The position numbers and the translations under genes were made by a program. 64,000 nt of DNA from an uncultured Saprospiraceae bacterium (GTDB lineage Bacteria > Bacteroidota > Bacteroidia > Chitinophagales > Saprospiraceae), in NCBI GenBank assembly GCA_937959115.1, contig CALGAW010000045.1, positions 56,454 to 120,453 of the forward strand. Direction: 5' to 3'. The notes under the pieces are model-generated. The model was not told where the DNA came from, searched no databases, and saw only the letters and a list, made by a program, of their open reading frames with translations. Position 1 is the first letter of the stretch. The number at the start of each line of letters is the position of its first letter. Of this stretch, positions 1 through 8,338 are shown piece by piece.

Positions 1-3000
1 GGGAGGTGTGCCGCCAACAGGCGAAATACAGATTTCACCATCATTACTTCCAGTAGTTGGATTTATTGCCACTACACTAGCAGATAACACACCTGGTTCA
101 GTAAGGATTACAGGGTTCCCAGAATATATAATTTGACACCCAACTCCATCCCTTATGATTACATTTGAGCTACCAGGAGCAAGATTACTAAAGGTATATG
201 AATTGGTCACACTAGATTGAAAGGTGGTTCCTCCGTCAATAGAAAATGAAAATGGAGATACGCCACCATTGGAAACTATATTGATTGTTCCATCTGAAGT
301 TCCATTACAGCTAATGTTTCCGAGGTTGACAGCAAGGAGCGAAAACCCTGTACAAGAAGGAGAGGAAAGCGCAATTGTATCAAGCACTATACAGTTATTC
401 TGATCAACCGAAGTGATGTAACAGGTGCCTGAAGGTAAATTGCTTATATGGTAAGCACCTGAACACCCTGTGCCGCCTCCAGACAATACTGGTCCGCATG
501 AGGCTGTTACTAGATAAGGGACAACACCACCGGTAGGAGTTACACAAATTTCTCCATCATTCATACCAACAGCACTTGGATTTACTGGAATTGCGGTACT
601 AGTAAGTGGAAAAGGTTCGTTGATTATAATTATTTGAGATTTAGAACAACTTAGATTATCAATTATCGATACAGTATAAGAGCCAACTGGTAATCCGTTT
701 ATTGTTTCGCTAACTGAATTTGTTGTTGATATCGTTGTTCCGTTGACTTGATATTGGTAAGGGGGTAATCCACCAGCAACAATTACATTGATAGATCCTG
801 TGCTATCTCCGTTACATTTTACATCATTACCAAGAACTTGATTAAAATTGAATGACGAACAATTTACTCCGTTGACGACTTGCGACAACAATGTATCTAG
901 ACATCCATTTGAATCAACTACATAGAAGTTAAAAATATCAGGAGATAAATTCGTAAGAACATAATTTCCTACACAAGGCCCAGCAATAGAGGTAAGTACA
1001 CCTGAACCGTTGTTCGCGGAAGTATAATTTAAAGTATAGTTTGGAACACCGCCATTTACGCAGAGTAATATGCTTCCATCATTTCCTGCACCTGTTGCAT
1101 CTGTTATCGTTGTATTCAAAGTGATTAGAGGAGGATCAGAAATGACAATTGGATTACTGTTATAGCTAGTTTGACAAAATGCATTATCTCTTACAATTAC
1201 TGAATATGACGCTGAAGGCAATTGACCTGCAAAGTAAAAGCTATTTGGGGTTAGGTTCGTGAATGAATTACCACCATCAATTGAATATTTATAAAAATTC
1301 GCACCTGATGAATAAATTGATAACGATCCATCTGAGCCACCACTACAAGAAACATTTGAAACAACTATTGAATCTATACCCAAATTGCAGCTTGGGCTTG
1401 AAACGATAATATTATTGATCACCTTAACACAACCTGATGCATCTACAATCGTAATAAAGTAAACACCTGCAGGAAGATTTATAAACTGATAATTTAAATT
1501 ACAAGATTGTTGTCCTTGATTAATTGAATTTCCAACATTAGGAGAAATTGTAATGTTGTAAGGCCAAACACCACCAATAACGCACAAATCGATTATTCCA
1601 TCATTACTCCCAACCGCTGTTTCGTCTGTAGGCAATGCTGCAAGTTGAATTAGGCCTGGTTCAGCTATGTTTAAATTAAAAGGATAAGTTGCTACACAAC
1701 CGGCTGCATCTGTCACCGTGATTTGCGAGTAATTGCCAGGCGACAAATTCGTAAAATCATGGCTGTGAGAGGGTAAGGTTACTGGCGGTACACCATTCCC
1801 AATATCAAACGTAATTGGTAACAAACCTCCTTGTGTTACCAAAGAAATTTGTCCATCGTTTGCACCGAAACAGTTCACATTGCTGACGAAAGCCATTGAG
1901 ATCTCAAACAAACTGCAGTTTGGTTCATAAACCATTACATTTTTAATTGTATCTCTACAGTTGTTTAGATCAGCTATAAAGACATCGTACGTTCCTCCTC
2001 CTAGATTACTTATTCGATATCCATTCGCACAACCAAAAATGCTAATGGGTGCTACAGATCCAGAATTTGGTACCAAAGAAACCGTAAATGGAGGTGACCC
2101 ACTATTAACACAAACATCAACAATTCCATCCATCGCCCCTGCGGATGAAACAGCGAATACACTAGTAACGGAGCCTTGAGGCAATGGTGTCAACACCCAG
2201 TTTACTGTATCCGAGTCAGAACAGAGTCCATTTGTAACCATCCAAACAAAACTATACGATCCAGATGTAAGCCCAGAGACTTGAGCATTGGGATCGAATA
2301 CATTCGATATGGTGGTTGGTGCGCCTGAAATTTGTGTCCAGTTTCCAGATCCAGTTGAAGGAGTATTTCCACTAAGGGCTAGTTCAGCAACTTCACATGT
2401 TAGTATATCCACTCCAGCATTTGCAACAACTGTGCTTGTAGCGGTAACCATAACTGTGTCTCTTGATATACAGGTTCCGTTGTTAATAGACCATTCAAAT
2501 TGATAAATCCCGAAATTGATATTTGGTACAGTGGCGTTTGAATCTGTTGGATTTGTTATGCCAACAAAAGACCCAGAAATCTGAGTCCACAAGCCTGCAG
2601 CAGTTCCATTATCATTGCCGCTAAACATAAAACTGCTTTGACCACAGAGCACTATATCAGGCCCTGCCATTGCAGTTACTAAAGTATCAACAGTAATCTG
2701 AACGGTATCTCTTGATGCAAATAGCCCACTACAGCCTCCATTTTCAACAATCCACTCATAGGAATACGTTCCAGTAGTCAAGCCGTTGACCAATGAAGTT
2801 GGTTGATTAGGAAACTGAATTATTGAATTATTATTGATGGTCATCCACTGACCAGAGCCGATTGTAGGAGGCAAACCGCTAAGTGTCGCTTCCTCTCCAC
2901 AAACAATTTGGTCTACACCTGCATTTGCTGTACTAGGAAGATTATCATTATAAACGACAATATAATTGCTTGAAATTTGAAAACAATTGGTCGCAAATAC

Positions 3001-3342
3001 ATTATTGATATTTGTTCCTGTTGTGATCCAAAGTGTTCCAAAATAGTTGAATCCATAAACATAGTATTCACCAACACTTAGATTTTCAAAATCATAGACA
3101 TTTATAGCAATGGTTGAATCAACAACTTGATTGTTAACATCTGTAATGATATAGGCGTAGTTCGAATTCAGGTTAGCTGAATTGCTAAATGTATCGATAT
3201 CCGAAATCGCGTTTTGGCAATGATGAATAGTATCAGAGGATGCAGTAACCACTGTAACAATACATTGCGCAGAACTTGAATAACTGCTTAACATACAAAG
3301 AATAAGCAGAATCGGATATAAGGCATTTTTTTTTAAATCCAT
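1..3342 (-). CDS. Giant secreted SprB-repeat protein, 5' part (open at left edge)
   Basis: An uninterrupted reading frame of 1,114 codons runs from the ATG at 3342 to the window edge, so only the N-terminal part is visible. It starts with a signal peptide (MDLKKNALYPILLILCMLSS, then a cleavage region ending SSAQ). Roughly residues 120-370 hold four PKD/Ig-like units of the type 'AGxDxxxCGxxxxLSG...GxWTxISG'. After that come repeated SprB-like units with signatures such as NVSCSGGSDGSLSI, GGLPPYQYQ and VKCNGDSTGSINV, alternating with 'PTGSNDGEICISPVGG' units. SprB repeats occur in gliding-motility and adhesin proteins exported by the type IX system; a C-terminal sorting domain would lie outside the window. 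Surface adhesin or matrix protein is the likely role; its ligand cannot be read from sequence. It lies downstream of dapF but 322 bp away, so it is probably transcribed separately. Confidence 0.85.
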   Translation of the reverse strand, partial: MDLKKNALYPILLILCMLSSYSSSAQCIVTVVTASSDTIHHCQNAISDIDTFSNSANLNSNYAYIITDVNNQVVDSTIAINVYDFENLSVGEYYVYGFNYFGTLWITTGTNINNVFATNCFQISSNYIVVYNDNLPSTANAGVDQIVCGEEATLSGLPPTIGSGQWMTINNNSIIQFPNQPTSLVNGLTTGTYSYEWIVENGGCSGLFASRDTVQITVDTLVTAMAGPDIVLCGQSSFMFSGNDNGTAAGLWTQISGSFVGITNPTDSNATVPNINFGIYQFEWSINNGTCISRDTVMVTATSTVVANAGVDILTCEVAELALSGNTPSTGSGNWTQISGAPTTISNVFDPNAQVSGLTSGSYSFVWMVTNGLCSDSDTVNWVLTPLPQGSVTSVFAVSSAGAMDGIVDVCVNSGSPPFTVSLVPNSGSVAPISIFGCANGYRISNLGGGTYDVFIADLNNCRDTIKNVMVYEPNCSLFEISMAFVSNVNCFGANDGQISLVTQGGLLPITFDIGNGVPPVTLPSHSHDFTNLSPGNYSQITVTDAAGCVATYPFNLNIAEPGLIQLAALPTDETAVGSNDGIIDLCVIGGVWPYNITISPNVGNSINQGQQSCNLNYQFINLPAGVYFITIVDASGCVKVINNIIVSSPSCNLGIDSIVVSNVSCSGGSDGSLSIYSSGANFYKYSIDGGNSFTNLTPNSFYFAGQLPSASYSVIVRDNAFCQTSYNSNPIVISDPPLITLNTTITDATGAGNDGSILLCVNGGVPNYTLNYTSANNGSGVLTSIAGPCVGNYVLTNLSPDIFNFYVVDSNGCLDTLLSQVVNGVNCSSFNFNQVLGNDVKCNGDSTGSINVIVAGGLPPYQYQVNGTTISTTNSVSETINGLPVGSYTVSIIDNLSCSKSQIIIINEPFPLTSTAIPVNPSAVGMNDGEICVTPTGGVVPYLVTASCGPVLSGGGTGCSGAYHISNLPSGTCYITSVDQNNCIVLDTIALSSPSCTGFSLLAVNLGNISCNGTSDGTINIVSNGGVSPFSFSIDGGTTFQSSVTNSYTFSNLAPGSSNVIIRDGVGCQIIYSGNPVILTEPGVLSASVVAINPTTGSNDGEICISPVGGTPP

Positions 3343-3664
3343 TTTGTACTTTATTAATCGGAATTTAATACGCCGATATAAAACAAGGCGGAAAATTACG
3401 GAAAACACGCCACATAACAAACTTACTAATTATGAATTATTGAATTTAACTTATTAACGAATTTGTAGGTCGATCATTATCTATACTTATTTCGAATGCT
3501 ATTAGGACGATTTGTATTCATTCATATAACTTTGATTTCAATTAAGTTATGGAAAAGTAATCGCTTATCTAATGTTGTAAAAGACTCTAAATTCAGATAG
3601 TTTAAGAACTTAAAAGGAGGAATTCTTATCATCTTATCGTGAATCGTTATTAATCTCCTTGAAA
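3343..3664. other. Intergenic region, no gene
   Basis: This 322-bp AT-rich stretch separates the SprB-repeat gene from dapF. No convincing reading frame or RNA gene is visible. A short AAGGAG...CTCCTT inverted repeat (about 3614-3660) has a long loop and is too weak to call a terminator. The region presumably contains the promoter of the leftward SprB-repeat gene, but no clean TTG-N19-20-TAnnTTTG pair is seen. Confidence 0.5.
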
Positions 3665-4441
3665 TCAAATCACGATTTTTCCTTCAAAGACAAATGTAGC
3701 AGGACCACACAACCAAACATCCGTAAAACTGTCTGCTCGATTGAGCTTAACGGTGAGGCCGCCGCCCTTGGTCTGAACGGGCACTTCGATTTGCCCCGTA
3801 AGTTGTTGATCAATTGCAAAAGCGATTGCCGCAGCGGTGACTCCTGTGCCACAGGAAAGCGTTTCGTCTTCTACACCTCGTTCGTAGGTCTGTACGTCAA
3901 TTCCTTGTCCGAGTCGTTCTACAAAATTGACATTGATGCCTTCTTTCTGATAGGGTGAGCTTTGGCGGATTGCTCTTCCCTCTTCAAACACATTGACAGC
4001 TAGTTTGTTGGGTACAAATTTCACAAAATGTGGTGAACCTGTATTTAGAACATAGTGATCACCTGACTGTTGCACACTATCCACTTTCTGCATTTTGAGT
4101 TCTACCCAATCTTCCTTGATTTTAGCCTCGTGTGGGCCATCAATTGCAATAAATGAGGCCATCTGAGTAATCAGACCTATCTTTTTAGCAAACGCCACAA
4201 TACAGCGTCCACCGTTGCCACACATTGAGCTTTCCCGACCATCAGCATTAAAATAGACCATTCTGAAGTGGAAACCGAGTTCTTCTTCTAATAAAATCAA
4301 TCCATCAGCCCCGATTCCGAACTTCCGATCACAGAGTTGCTGGATCAAGTCGACATCCGTGTGCTCGATTTTGGGACTGCGATGATCAATGATTATAAAA
4401 TCGTTGCCAGTACCCTGATATTTTGAAAACGGAATTTGCAT
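3665..4441 (-). CDS. dapF: Diaminopimelate epimerase
   Basis: DapF interconverts LL- and meso-diaminopimelate in the cytoplasm, supplying meso-DAP for lysine and for peptidoglycan cross-links. The 258-residue product is close to the usual length (about 260-280). Both catalytic cysteines sit in canonical motifs: Cys74 in MCGNGGRC and Cys197 in LSCGTGVTA. The N-terminal KYQGTGNDFIIID substrate-loop motif and FGIGADGLILL are also intact. It is the last gene of a three-gene leftward group; the start codon lies 1 bp after the stop of the small membrane-protein gene at 4443-4682, so co-transcription is very likely. Confidence 0.97.
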   Translation of the reverse strand: MQIPFSKYQGTGNDFIIIDHRSPKIEHTDVDLIQQLCDRKFGIGADGLILLEEELGFHFRMVYFNADGRESSMCGNGGRCIVAFAKKIGLITQMASFIAIDGPHEAKIKEDWVELKMQKVDSVQQSGDHYVLNTGSPHFVKFVPNKLAVNVFEEGRAIRQSSPYQKEGINVNFVERLGQGIDVQTYERGVEDETLSCGTGVTAAAIAFAIDQQLTGQIEVPVQTKGGGLTVKLNRADSFTDVWLCGPATFVFEGKIVI

Positions 4442-4442
4442 G

Positions 4443-4682
4443 CTATTTAGGCAAGTTTAGTGAATCGATAAGCGGTTTTGTGTCTTGTTGTTTCTCCTTT
4501 TTCATTGGCTCGCCAGTCGTCATGTCTAAACGGCCCGTTTTATAGCTGTGAAATGTTAATGCGCACATCGCCAAGATTAGGAATAATCCAAAGAACGAAA
4601 ATTTCCAACCCCACATGTTTCCAATGTACTCTGTGTTTTGTTCATCGTTTTTAAGCTTATTAGCAATTTTTTCTGGATCCAT
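4443..4682 (-). CDS. Small single-pass membrane protein
   Basis: A 79-residue protein of no family I recognise. A charged N-terminus (MDPEKIANKLKNDEQ) is followed by one hydrophobic segment at about residues 29-46 (FSFFGLFLILAMCALTF) and a polar, Lys-rich tail. There is no signal-peptidase motif, so it is most likely anchored in the inner membrane. It is sandwiched between the uridine-phosphorylase-like gene (17 bp upstream) and dapF (1 bp downstream) in a leftward operon, which argues that it is a real gene. Nothing in the sequence indicates a function. Confidence 0.75.
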   Translation of the reverse strand: MDPEKIANKLKNDEQNTEYIGNMWGWKFSFFGLFLILAMCALTFHSYKTGRLDMTTGEPMKKEKQQDTKPLIDSLNLPK

Positions 4683-4699
4683 GATACAAATTTATAAAA

Positions 4700-5578
4700 T
4701 CAATCTTCACTACAAAGTTTTTCAAGTACTTGTACGATTAATTTATCCACAATTTCCTTTGGTTGTTTACTAAACTCGTTTGTAATCCGGTTGGCTAGTA
4801 TTGCGCTTATCGACAAGGCTTTATGTCCTAGAACGCTTGAAAGTCCATAGATGCCAGAGGTTTCCATTTCAAAATTTGTAATGCATCGTTTTTCATAGCG
4901 GAAATCACTTAAGTTTTCGATGAATGCTTCCCGGTAAAGCGGTGCTCTGAGTACACGTCCTTGTGGGCCGTAAAACCCGGTACAAGTGGCTGTAATGCCA
5001 GGAATCATATCAGCGCCTAGTTTGGCTCTCAACTTAGGACAGCAGGTTGATATGTAAGGTTTTGGCAATGGGCCAGGAGAGTAGAACCATTCAAATGCTT
5101 CTCGGAGTTCTCGTTCTTCAGGCGTATTTTCCAGTTTATAGAAATGAAGGAGGCCGTCTAGCCCGATACTGTATTCTGTTGCCACGAAGCTATCGATTGG
5201 CACGTCTTTTTGCAGGCTTCCTGATGTTCCGATACGGATAAAGTTAAGCGCGGTGTGACTTTCTAGTATTTCTCTTGTTTTGAGGTTAACATTGACCAGT
5301 GCGTCTAGTTCGTTAAAGACGATGTCTATGTTGTCGGTTCCTATGCCTGTTGCGATGACGGAAAGGCGCCTGTTTCCGATGGTACCTGTATGTGTGACAA
5401 ACTCTCTGTTGTGTACTTCATGCTCTATGCTGTCAAAGTGTTTAGAGATTGCGGATACGCGGTTGGGGTCACCTACTGTGATGATGTCATGAGCGATCTG
5501 ATCAGGATGTAGTTTCAAGTGATAAATACTTCCATCTGGATTAAGGATAAGCTCTGAATCTGGTATGATATTTTTCAT
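4700..5578 (-). CDS. Uridine phosphorylase family nucleoside phosphorylase
   Basis: A 292-residue cytoplasmic enzyme of the PNP/UDP phosphorylase superfamily, which cleaves nucleosides with phosphate to give the base and (deoxy)ribose-1-phosphate. Visible motifs: phosphate-binding GDPNR (36-40), GIGTDNIDIVFNEL (78-91), phosphate/ribose loop RIGTSG (115-120) and the ribose-binding FEMETSGIY (236-244). Length and motifs fit uridine phosphorylase, but base specificity cannot be fixed by eye; related purine or generic nucleoside phosphorylases are possible. It is the first gene of the leftward operon with the small membrane protein and dapF. A likely -7 box lies just upstream at 5598-5605. Confidence 0.88.
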   Translation of the reverse strand: MKNIIPDSELILNPDGSIYHLKLHPDQIAHDIITVGDPNRVSAISKHFDSIEHEVHNREFVTHTGTIGNRRLSVIATGIGTDNIDIVFNELDALVNVNLKTREILESHTALNFIRIGTSGSLQKDVPIDSFVATEYSIGLDGLLHFYKLENTPEERELREAFEWFYSPGPLPKPYISTCCPKLRAKLGADMIPGITATCTGFYGPQGRVLRAPLYREAFIENLSDFRYEKRCITNFEMETSGIYGLSSVLGHKALSISAILANRITNEFSKQPKEIVDKLIVQVLEKLCSED

Positions 5579-5597
5579 AGTGTTTTACAATTATGTG

Positions 5598-5605
5598 CAA
5601 AAATA
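5598..5605 (-). promoter_or_regulatory. Candidate -7 promoter box of the phosphorylase-dapF operon
   Basis: On the minus strand this reads TATTTTTG, an exact match to the Bacteroidetes TAnnTTTG -7 element, about 20 nt upstream of the phosphorylase ATG. No clear TTG -33 element is seen at the expected 19-21 nt spacing, so the call rests on one box only. Confidence 0.4.
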
Positions 5606-5752
5606 ATGGTTCTGAGTTAGAAACCTACGGGAAAGTTGAGTTTTTACAGATAGTGCATCAATTTGAATTTTATCAAATAAAATATTTCTAACAATGAAAT
5701 AATAATTTTAATGTACTTTTACAATCTAAAAACTTTATAAAAACAATTAAAC

Positions 5753-7384
5753 ATGAAAAATCTCTTTCTTATTTTCTTCTTTCCATTTCTAACATTTTTT
5801 TCCACCCTAACATTTGGACAAATTTCCAATTCAAAAGAAATCACTTATGAAGTAGGATCTCCTTATCCAGTAGTTGATGCAATTTCGAAGCAATACTTCG
5901 AAAAAGATGGTGAGATAATGACATTTAAAGTCAAGAAGAATGAGTATATCATTCAAAAACTGGATGCGAAATCCATGAAATTCAAAAGTATAAGAAACTA
6001 TAAAGACTTGCCGAAAGATCATGTATTTGAAGGACTTGAAGAAGTCAATGGCAAGTATTACTTCTTTTATTCTCTTTGGGATAGACCGAAAACAGCAGAA
6101 CAATTATTTGTTAGAGAAATTGATTTTGCTTCTGGTAAAATGAAAAGTGAAGACAAGCGAATCATCAAAACAAAAGGTAAAGTAACTGGTCTAATGGCAG
6201 GTAGAACCTACTTTTCTATAAAAGTTGTAGATAAGTTTGATTTCGAAAAATCAACCGATAATTCCATGTTGATGATCAAATACCGAAAGAAGCCAGAAAA
6301 AAGAAATGACGATATCAGTTATGACATTATTGGATTTAACGTATTTGATAGTGATATGAACCCAATCTGGAGTAAGGAAATCAAAATGCCTTACACAGAA
6401 AAGAAAATGAACAACATCGATTATGCCTTGGACTCTTATGGAAATTCTTATATCTTAACAACTGTTTATAAGGACGATTCTACTAGGCGGTTTAAGAAAG
6501 ACGGAAGCATCAACTACCACATGGAACTTATGAAAATCGATGCAAAAACCCAAACCCTTAGAAAAACTAAAATAGAGCTTAAGGATCAACATATTAACAG
6601 GATTTGGCTCTACGAAGCTGAAAAAGGCAAAATGGTATGTGCTGGTTTTTATAATGATGGTAAAGATTCTGATGATGCAGAAGGAATTTTTGTGGCTCAA
6701 CTAGATGAAAACAATAAGCTTGCTAATGTAAATTCTCATAAAATTCCTGTGGAAGTTCTAAATCTTTATAAGAAAAAGAGAATACAAGCGAAAAATGAAA
6801 AGAAAGAGGAAAAAGGAAAGAAAACTGAATTTGAAGAACTACAACTACGGAAGTTCATTACTCGAGATGATGGTAGTATCTTGCTTATAGGCGAGCAATT
6901 TTTTATCAAAGCACATACCTATTACTCGAACGGCAGAAGAACAACGTACTACACCTACCATTATAATGATATGTTAATTTCAAAGCTAAATCCTGATGGC
7001 TCTTTGGCTTGGATGAAAGTGCTTCCAAAAATGCAAAGAGGGACGGTAGGTCAAGGGGGAATGGGATTCAAGTATTTTTCAAGGAATAACAATCACTACC
7101 TACTCATTTTGGACAACTTCAAAAACCTAGAGCTTAGTGAAGACAAAGCACCTAAACTGCACATGGATGGCGCTGGCGGTTACTTGACAGCTTACAAAGT
7201 AACAGATGACGGGACCGTCAGTAAGTTTTCAATTTTAAATGTTGCCGAAGTTCCTGAACTTAAGAAAGGAGCAGTTTACCAATTCGGTGTTAATAGAATC
7301 GTAAATATTTCCGACAATGAATTTGTAGTGGAATTTTACAAGAAAAAGAAGGAAGACGTTTTGATTAAATTTAAAATCAACTAG
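5753..7384 (+). CDS. Secreted protein of unknown function
   Basis: A 543-residue protein with an N-terminal signal peptide (MKNLFLIFFFPFLTFFSTLT, cleavage probably after FGQ). I do not recognise the family with certainty. The mature part has repeated short beta-strand patterns ending in statements of the type 'LMKIDAKTQ', 'ISKLNPDGSLAWMK' and 'DDGSILLIGEQFF', which resemble beta-propeller blades seen in Bacteroidota secreted proteins. Lys/Glu-rich stretches (for example KNEKKEEKGKKTEFEEL) interrupt them. No catalytic motif and no T9SS C-terminal domain are visible, so a periplasmic or outer-membrane-associated location by the Sec route is the simplest reading. It is probably transcribed alone. 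Confidence 0.75.
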   Translation: MKNLFLIFFFPFLTFFSTLTFGQISNSKEITYEVGSPYPVVDAISKQYFEKDGEIMTFKVKKNEYIIQKLDAKSMKFKSIRNYKDLPKDHVFEGLEEVNGKYYFFYSLWDRPKTAEQLFVREIDFASGKMKSEDKRIIKTKGKVTGLMAGRTYFSIKVVDKFDFEKSTDNSMLMIKYRKKPEKRNDDISYDIIGFNVFDSDMNPIWSKEIKMPYTEKKMNNIDYALDSYGNSYILTTVYKDDSTRRFKKDGSINYHMELMKIDAKTQTLRKTKIELKDQHINRIWLYEAEKGKMVCAGFYNDGKDSDDAEGIFVAQLDENNKLANVNSHKIPVEVLNLYKKKRIQAKNEKKEEKGKKTEFEELQLRKFITRDDGSILLIGEQFFIKAHTYYSNGRRTTYYTYHYNDMLISKLNPDGSLAWMKVLPKMQRGTVGQGGMGFKYFSRNNNHYLLILDNFKNLELSEDKAPKLHMDGAGGYLTAYKVTDDGTVSKFSILNVAEVPELKKGAVYQFGVNRIVNISDNEFVVEFYKKKKEDVLIKFKIN

Positions 7385-7424
7385 TTTTAGGCTCAGAAAA
7401 TTTTTTCAAAAAATACAAAACAAC

Positions 7425-7784
7425 ATGAGCACATTCTTTTACCTTAAGAGCTGTAGCACCTGCTTACGCGTTATAAAAGACATCAGTCTACCGCAAGACA
7501 GTATACAGCTCCAAAACATCAAAGAAGATAAGATCACAGAAAAACAGATCACAGAAATGGCAAATCTCGCTGGATCCTACGAAGCACTATTCAGCCGAAG
7601 AGCCATGAAGTATAAATCAATGGGACTAAAAGAAAAAACCCTTTCGGAAGCAGATTACAAAGCACTCATCCTAGAAGAATACACGTTTCTAAAACGCCCC
7701 GTACTAGTAGATGGTGATAAAATATTTGTCGGAAATGCAGCTAAAGTGGTGGCTGCCGCTAAGGAATATCTAGCTGGAAAATAA
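7425..7784 (+). CDS. ArsC/Spx-family thioredoxin-fold protein
   Basis: A 119-residue cytoplasmic protein of the arsenate reductase (ArsC)/Spx family. Near the N-terminus is SCSTCLRV with Cys9 and Cys12, the CxxC arrangement of Spx-like members; classical glutaredoxin-coupled ArsC has a single Cys here. The C-terminal half has EEYTFLKRPVLVDGDKIFVG, matching the family's 'FLKRPVL' signature that holds the cis-Pro and an Arg. It lies 40 bp after the unknown secreted protein gene. No ars genes are nearby, so arsenate reduction is not supported by context; a redox-regulatory or general thiol-reductase role is equally possible. Confidence 0.82.
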   Translation: MSTFFYLKSCSTCLRVIKDISLPQDSIQLQNIKEDKITEKQITEMANLAGSYEALFSRRAMKYKSMGLKEKTLSEADYKALILEEYTFLKRPVLVDGDKIFVGNAAKVVAAAKEYLAGK

Positions 7785-7893
7785 AACTCGTTTACGGTAG
7801 TTGATTTTAAATAAGCATTGAGGATAAGTCAAAAAAGACCAGCAATGCAAGACAACGCTCTTCTACTAAGAACTAAACACTTGGACCGAATCA

Positions 7894-8289
7894 CTAAAAC
7901 GACCGAAAACTCCAGTCATCCGCTACATCATTCGTATGATCAAAACTCGCGACCCAGGCGAGAAACAGCTCCCTGAATTCGTCCAACTCTACATGCAATA
8001 GATTGACGTAATCCTTGTCTATTAGCTCTAAATGCTTGACTAAATTCAATTGATTGCCCAGCTCTCTAGCAGACAGTTTGATCAAGGTTGCCATGTCTAA
8101 TCGGTGTGTGTATAGATCGCCACCTTCCGCATTTGCTATTTTGGCGGGAATCATGTGTGCGTTTTCGAGCATCAGCTCTCCAATCATCTTTCCTTCTGAA
8201 TGATCATTAAAACAATCCACGATTGCGTTAGTTAGTTCTACAATCTCCATTCCCTTGTGGAAGACTTCGAGGTTTCTGTATTTTGCCAT
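7894..8289 (-). CDS. Four-helix bundle protein (23S rRNA IVS-like)
   Basis: A 131-residue, largely helical protein. The start MAKYRNLEVFHKGMEIVELT resembles the 'F.dL.vw..a..l' opening of the four-helix bundle family whose founding members were found in 23S rRNA intervening sequences; the assignment is moderate because the rest is divergent. These proteins form pentamers and have no established biochemical activity. The gene follows the large ClpB-like AAA+ gene (49 bp gap, same strand), so the two are likely co-transcribed, and a helper or substrate relation to that ATPase is conceivable but unproven. Confidence 0.6.
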   Translation of the reverse strand: MAKYRNLEVFHKGMEIVELTNAIVDCFNDHSEGKMIGELMLENAHMIPAKIANAEGGDLYTHRLDMATLIKLSARELGNQLNLVKHLELIDKDYVNLLHVELDEFRELFLAWVASFDHTNDVADDWSFRSF

Positions 8290-8338
8290 TTCGAATGCTT
8301 TCCAAATCTTACGGAAGAATAGACGAATGGTTTCAATT

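Noticed and set aside
3659..3958. 99-codon plus-strand frame over dapF
   Set aside because: It lies antisense to dapF, which has complete catalytic motifs.
7425..7784. Arsenic-resistance assignment for the ArsC-like gene
   Set aside because: No other ars genes are nearby and the CxxC motif is closer to Spx-like proteins.
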